NCBI RefSeq assembly: GCF_040712315.1
Contig: NC_134013.1
Location: 89,658,001-89,722,000, forward strand
Source of the DNA: Castanea sativa
Taxonomy: Eukaryota > Streptophyta > Magnoliopsida > Fagales > Fagaceae
DNA length: 64,000 nucleotides
Direction of reading: 5' to 3'
Under the pieces are notes generated by a model that did no database searches, was not told where the DNA came from, and was given only the letters and a program-made list of their open reading frames with translations. Shown here in pieces: positions 58,636 through 64,000 of the stretch. Numbering within the stretch: the first letter of the stretch is position 1; every line of letters begins with the position of its first letter. The position numbers were made by a program, and so were the translations under genes.

Positions 58636-61600
58636 CTGATTAATAGATTTATTCTATGACCTTCCATCTCAAAACCAAGCATATGATACTAAGAATGTTC
58701 ATGAATAGAAATAATTAAATCAAAGACACATAATGGCTGTAACAGCAAGATAATAGTTTCATTTTTTAGTCAAAGAAGAATCATGGCAATGCCTATCACA
58801 AGACCGAATGTCCAAACTTATCAAAAGATAAAAAATATTGCACTTCAAAGTCTTTGCTATATTGCTATTACTAGACCACTGACTACAACAGAGACTTTAC
58901 TGTTCCAAAAGATTGCAACTTAAAAAGGTTCAAATTAATATGCACACACTCATGATCACCCAAAAGACAAAAACAAAATAATTAAAAGCCTTGTATCTTG
59001 GGGCCACTCTCAAGGGATTCCTCCCTGTACTTGGTGTATGTGGGATGGGATGATTATATAAACCCGAGAGTTGAGATACTCAAAAATATCTGGATACCCT
59101 CGTTTGTCAAAAAAAAAAAAAAAAAAAAAAAAAGCTATTGGACCAACCCCTGCATTGATGACTATATGTTTGTAAAAACTCCATATTGTTTTACTAATGG
59201 AAATAATCACATATAAATAAAAAACAAGCAGAAAACATGTGACAGAGAATTGCTATGCAGAACTAATACATTATAGCTAACATTAATAAGAGGACTATGA
59301 AGCAGGACATACCACCCCAAGTGACATCATCTGCTGAAAGAATGTGCATTTCTACAAAGACATCTGCTTATCTTCGTCTGGTTACTGCAAAGACAAATCA
59401 TACACCAGTTTTTAAAATAAATAATTCAGAATTATCACAGAAAATATTTTAAGTGAAAACTTGTGTTGACTTGCAAGTTACAGCAGGTCCACTTAAGAGT
59501 TTTTGAGAAAGAAGAAAATAGAGGGTTAAAAAAATATACAAAAGATGCATAAAACGGTCACTTTTTAAATTAGAATTTAGAAATAATATTTCAGCACCCA
59601 TTAGCTTGTGTCGTATGGCATTGCAGATGCAATTTCTGAAAATGAGAACTCCGATTTCAATTAGCTTAGCCTAGAAATGAGACACAAGAGACGGGGGTGA
59701 GGAGACCAAGTGCAGACTGCAATTTCAATTAGCTTACCCATTTGAACTAGGGAGCTCCTAGTCAAACCCAAGACAGCCACTTTGAGACCAAGTGCCCAAC
59801 CAATAGTTCCTAAAGTCAAAAAGAAATTCAAGTCTTTTATACCCATGTTTTGTTAAGGAGAAAGAAGATCCCTTATTGGCAGAGGAAAAAAAAAAACCAA
59901 CAACAACAACAGACACATAAGTCAATAAAACCAATTTCTTTATTAAAAGGGCATGAACAATGTGCTCCTTACAAAGATCATTTCTACAACCAGAACTGTA
60001 GTAAACTTGTGTCCTTATTTGTAATGTTTCCTTTTATTTGGCCAGAGCATATATGTATCAAGTAATACTTTGGTAGATCTCCCATAAAAAGCCTCAAAAC
60101 AAGGACATAAGTGAAAAGAATATGGAAAGAAAAACTAAAGAGGTAAAGAAAAACTAAGAATAGACGCAGAATGGGAACAAAATTATATGCAAGAGGGATT
60201 CAGATGCTTCATTAGCAATATCCATAACAGTCTATTGATTTGCTAAGTTTGTAACAATTAACTGGAGTAATTGATTTGCTAAGGAAAAGAATAACATACG
60301 TAAGGGGGTTGAGTGCAAAGGTTGGAATAAAGAACCACTTGATTTCTTCTAGGTTTATGATTTTGTTTGGTACTAATTGATTGGTTAATTTTGTTTGGTG
60401 ATATGGATCGCATTGCATGGGATATGGAACTTATTTTTCAGTTTCTCGGAATCCGAACAGTATACTAATAAAAATCAAAACCTTTATAAATAAAATAAAT
60501 AAATAAAAACACATTTTTCAGTTACTTGAAATCCAAACAGTATAATAATAAACCTAGAATATACAAGTTCCTCATATGCACAATTCTTCAGAACATTTGA
60601 TCCACAAATTCCTCTTTATCTGGCATGATAATAGCTGAGTAATACCAACACAAAATTATCATCATAATGTAACTAGAACAGTCCACAAAGCTTGTGAGTT
60701 TCAACTTCTCTAATATTTTGAGTAACTTGATGAAAGGGGAGAATTGCCAACTTCTTAGCATAACCAAATTACAATAACAAAAAATATGTCAGCCTTCTCC
60801 CCAGAAATTTCTCCAATAGTATTTCCTGTTTATTAAGGCATCCAACAATAGAAATAATAAAGAACTTACACATATTAGAACTAATTACTCTTGACACAGT
60901 GGTTTTAAGCGTATTTTTACAATTGATTTTAGTACAACCACAAAGCCTACCACAAACGCATTATTATCTAGATTCTGCATAAGCATCTACAGGACTTTTA
61001 AAAATAATAATAATAATAATTTTGAAACAAGTTTTGTTATTACTATGCCATTATTCAAGTTCATCAGCCTCTAAGGGCTTACAAATAGACATTCTAGCTA
61101 GTGTAGTCCCACCAAAATTTGACAGTTCACGAATGCATACAGGGTTTTGAAACAAATGCCATTGAAAGAAAACTAAAATAAAAACTTATAGACAGACAGA
61201 ACAACCACCAAAATTAGTGTGTATTTGGATGATTAATTTTTTTTTTTTTTTTGGCTTTTTTTATATAGGTATTTTTATTGGCTTATTTGCTTAAAAATTT
61301 AGCCAGGAAAACATAGAGCTGTACCAAGAAAAAGTTTATATTTAAAAAGATGTACATAAGCTGCTGGTGAAAAGAAGCTTGATTTTCTGCTAAAATAAGT
61401 GGGCCCTTAACCACATAAGCAAACTTATCATACAAAAATTTCTCAACAAACAAAATCAAGACTAAAAAAGAAAAATAAAAACCGTGATATGGCGGCAAAA
61501 AATCCGTGATATGAATATGTATAATAAGTATTCATTATTCTAGCAATCAATCTGGTTTCAAGTTCAACAGTTCAAATAGCCTAAGCAAAGCCAATTGCCA

Positions 61601-62147
61601 ACTAAAACCACCTATTCTTACGCTGTTCAGGGATCTGCTACTCAACTTAACTCCACAAAGGCTTATTGCAGCAGGGTTCACAAGTCTGTTTCCACTTGAC
61701 CACTATCTAGCCATGCACCACATCCTTAAATTTAATTTTGTCATCAATAAAATTCCCAAAAAAAAAAAATCAAATCTTAATACTTAACCAAAAAAAAAAA
61801 AATCAATAGAACCCCCAAAATCATATAGTTAGTGCTCTGCAGCACAACTACTTTTGGTTTGCTGGAACTGCACTGAACAGAGTGCATTAATAAGACTGGT
61901 GATATCCCATGCCAACAATCTTTATTTGTTTATGTTACACCCTTATACAACCCTGCCACTTTGAATCATCTCTCTGGATTTACTCTACAATTTTTCTTTA
62001 ATCCACCACCCAAAAGCAAAAATGGCAGGTGTGAGAGTTTTTAAATGACAATGAGATTTGAGGAGCCAAAAATTAGGACAAAGTTTTTCTCTAAACTGGG
62101 TTCGAGGAATGTCCTGAATTTTATAGGTTCTGATAGGGTAATGAATT
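58636..62147. other. Gene-poor stretch with one possible small exon
   Basis: No extended coding frame. A poly(A) run at 59,109-59,132 follows CCCTCGTTTGTC, perhaps a retroposed 3' end. On the minus strand, 59,388-59,318 is bordered by TTTGCAG and GTATGT and contains ATGATGTCACTTGGGGTG, so it could be a 71-bp 5' exon; unproven. (ATA)n at 61,005-61,020, several poly(A/T) runs, and a weak repeated GAATCCGAACAGTATA / GAAATCCAAACAGTATA pair (60,447 and 60,528). Confidence 0.4.
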
Positions 62148-62400
62148 TATATACAACAACAACAACAACGACCAAACCTTAGTCCCAAAATTTTGAGGTC
62201 AGAAATGAATCCTCAACAGACTAGTCAGGGTCGGTCGCATGTAAATTTTTACCTCCCATCTATTCTATCCAAAATCATACTCTCTCGTACTTCCTTAATT
62301 TACATATCATTTTCTACTACTTCTAAGTAATGTAACTTAAATCAACTCAATCTATCTCACTGAAACAGACTTAATTGAATGGTCCCATGATTTTGTGCAG
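62148..62400 (-). mobile_element. SINE-like repeat with (TTG)n tail
   Basis: On the plus strand it begins ACAACAACAACAACAAC, then CAAACCTTAGTCCCAAAATT and TCCTCAACAGACTAGTCAGG. This composition matches plant SINEs of the TS/Deu type, whose 3' end carries TTG repeats, so it lies on the minus strand. The 5' end is not fixed. Confidence 0.55.
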
Positions 62401-62527
62401 CATATACAACCCTTTTATGTAAATTTGTAGTTTTTACTACTGTATACGAGAATTTGCATAAGTAAATATTTAATTTTCAAGCAATTAACATCTCCAAAGC
62501 TAAATTTTAAGGAAAAATCATAGCACA

Positions 62528-62866
62528 TTATATAATATTAACAAACCAAAATGTCTGAAAAACAAAAACTTGCCGTGAAAAAGACTGTGTTGGTCGCCGG
62601 TGAATTGATGCCGAAATTTTTGTATTTCCGTCGGAGACGCAGACGAACGATGACGCTGCCGGTGCCTCTGTGAGAGACAGTAGAGAAGGAATTGACGGGG
62701 AGGGGTTAGCAATGAATGAGGTCAAGAAAGCTAAAATCGCGGCCCGAAATCGCGGTTTTCTGTGTGACTCGAGAGAGTTTATAAGTATAGGCTGTGGAAT
62801 CATCATGGTCTCAAATCTCCATTTTTTAAAGCAAATAGTGAATTTGGCACATCTCGGTGCCTTCAA
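62528..62866 (-). CDS. Possible first exon of an unidentified gene
   Basis: A 112-codon frame starts MKAPRCAKFTICFKKW, or at the internal MMIPQPILIN. It is rich in Ser, Pro, Ala and Arg and has a local GC rise between 62,580 and 62,760. That fits the organelle-targeting or 5' coding region of a nuclear gene. No family recognised. A pyrimidine-rich TTTTTGTTTTTCAG near its end suggests splicing nearby, so the last residues may not be coding. The overlapping alternative frame starting MLTPPRQFLL is less convincing. Confidence 0.3.
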   Translation of the reverse strand: MKAPRCAKFTICFKKWRFETMMIPQPILINSLESHRKPRFRAAILAFLTSFIANPSPSIPSLLSLTEAPAASSFVCVSDGNTKISASIHRRPTQSFSRQVFVFQTFWFVNII

Positions 62867-62889
62867 CAGACATTTATGCTATGGTTGAA

Positions 62890-63760
62890 GTTGAGGGAAC
62901 GGAAGAGAAACGAAAAGAATGGAAAGAGAAAAGAAAACATTTTCCTTAGGGGTGTTTGGAAAGAGATAAGAAAACATTTTCCTTATGTGATAATTATTAC
63001 TGTACTTTTTATGATTTATTTGGAAAGTCACACTTTTTGACAAAACAGTGAAAATACCCTATTTAAAGTCCCTTAAAAAATAATCCTAGAAAAAAATTAT
63101 AAACACAAACTTGAAATATATACATGGGATAATCCTAAGATTAGCTATGGGGCCCTGCTAACAAAAAAGACATACTTCCTGTTTGTTTTAATAATGATCT
63201 TTTTTTTAAAATGAGTTATTTTTCAAGAAGTATTTTTTATAAATCTATCTCATTTTTTAATATTTGATAACAACTTTAAATGAGTTGAAAAATAACCTCC
63301 TAACTTTCTTTATTTAATTTACTATGAGATAGAATTGTTTTCCAAAATAATTTAATAAAAAGTAATCTCTAAAAATAAATCATATTTTTTATATTAACTA
63401 AAGATATTTTTGACTCATATTTTGTTTATGCTACAAAATATTAGAAAATAAAAAAAAATTACCCTCACACAGAATTTTCTAACCAAAACGAATGGAGCGA
63501 TAATATTCTATTCTTTTTTTTTGGTTGCAGTAAAAAAAAACCTGTCTTTATAGAAGGAATAGCATGCAAAACCTGACACAACTCAAGTACTAACATTCGA
63601 ACCTTTTACAAACCACCCAAAGAGGCGCAACAAAAACTAATAAACTAACCAATTTACCAAAAGTGAACCTGCCATTATGATTATATAAAACAAAACAAAA
63701 CAAAAAAAACCTAAAATAAACATTAATATTGGATTTAAGGAAAACAAAAAGGGGCATATA
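62890..63760. other. No gene seen
   Basis: AT-rich with the direct repeat AAGAAAACATTTTCCTTA (near 62,932 and 62,969). I looked here for the C-terminal expansin exon on the minus strand and did not find it. Confidence 0.5.
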
Positions 63761-64000
63761 TCAGTCAACCCAAAATAATAAAGAACCGTTTGAGAAAAGA
63801 ACAGTATACTTGGCCTGAAAGGTAAAAAAGGCAGAGACTAGCCGGCGGTAAGAAACGGGGACGATTCCGGCGCGGTACTCGGCGATCTTGAGGAACATGG
63901 GCATGGCGAGGTCGAAGTGGGGCCGAGGACGGTTGCACCAGCCAACATTGTCACTTGGGAGAGCATAGTTAGGAGGGCAAAAGCTGGTGGCTGTGACTAT
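63761..64000 (-). CDS. Alpha-expansin, internal exon (partial, window edge)
   Basis: Expansins loosen plant cell walls at acid pH; they are secreted. The minus strand from the window end reads [18 protein letters not shown], then [19 protein letters not shown], then [15 protein letters not shown]. This is the second half of the N-terminal GH45-like expansin domain with its HFD motif and conserved Cys residues. In most alpha-expansin genes an intron splits the codon after YR. Here that place (after 63,843) reads CG|GCTAGT, so a GC donor is possible. Otherwise the frame stays open for 24 non-expansin codons to TGA at 63,763-63,761. The cellulose-binding-like C-terminal domain is not visible within the next several kb, so the gene is truncated or has a long intron. 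The N-terminal part lies outside. Confidence 0.8.
   Translation of the reverse strand: MVTATSFCPPNYALPSDNVGWCNRPRPHFDLAMPMFLKIAEYRAGIVPVSYRRLVSAFFTFQAKYTVLFSNGSLLFWVD

Noticed and set aside
58998..59216. 72-codon frame with a poly-Lys run
   Set aside because: The lysines come from a poly(A) tract; no homology or splice context.

Overview
The window is AT-rich nuclear DNA of a flowering plant, most likely a woody eudicot. The basis is three two-exon CYP71-type cytochrome P450 genes, an alpha-expansin exon, plant-type LTR retrotransposons (Copia, Gypsy and a gag-only family), Helitrons, a CACTA element, MITEs and tRNA-derived SINEs. The repeat content would suit a Fagales tree, but that is inference. 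I see no bacterial, organellar or viral genes.

Layout. 1-2.8 kb: a MITE, an unrecognised broken reading frame, and the P450-1 3' flank. 2.8-4.7 kb: P450-1 (minus strand). About 4.86-26.58 kb and about 26.58-48.6 kb are two copies of one tandem duplication of roughly 22 kb. Each copy holds P450 upstream DNA, a minus-strand Helitron with a nested SINE, a CACTA element, a Copia 3' half with LTR, a P450 5'-flank remnant carrying a plus-strand Helitron, and a P450 gene. P450-2 (24.8-26.5 kb) ends unit 1 and P450-3 (47.0-48.6 kb) ends unit 2. In unit 1 the CACTA element is cut at 14.67 kb and followed by a gag-only LTR element and another LTR fragment (14.67-19.89 kb). In unit 2 the CACTA element runs to its TAGTG end at 36,999, followed by an LTR-like piece, a decayed Gypsy element carrying a hAT-like insertion, and the Copia fragment.

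48.6-49.5 kb is the P450-3 5' flank. 49.5-55.3 kb is a second, minus-strand member of the gag-only LTR family. 55.3-62.5 kb is gene-poor, with MITEs, two tandem-repeat blocks and a SINE. 62.5-62.9 kb may hold a first exon. 63.8-64.0 kb holds the internal exon of an alpha-expansin gene running off the right edge.

The three P450s form a tandem paralogue cluster with intact catalytic motifs. Their 5' ends are chimeric because the duplication breakpoints fall next to the start codons. P450-3 has the clearest TATA box. Nothing else in the window is clearly part of a shared pathway. The best candidates for something less described are the gag-only LTR family with a second ORF (two copies), the Helitron with a paralogous empty site, and the truncated or GC-spliced expansin exon.
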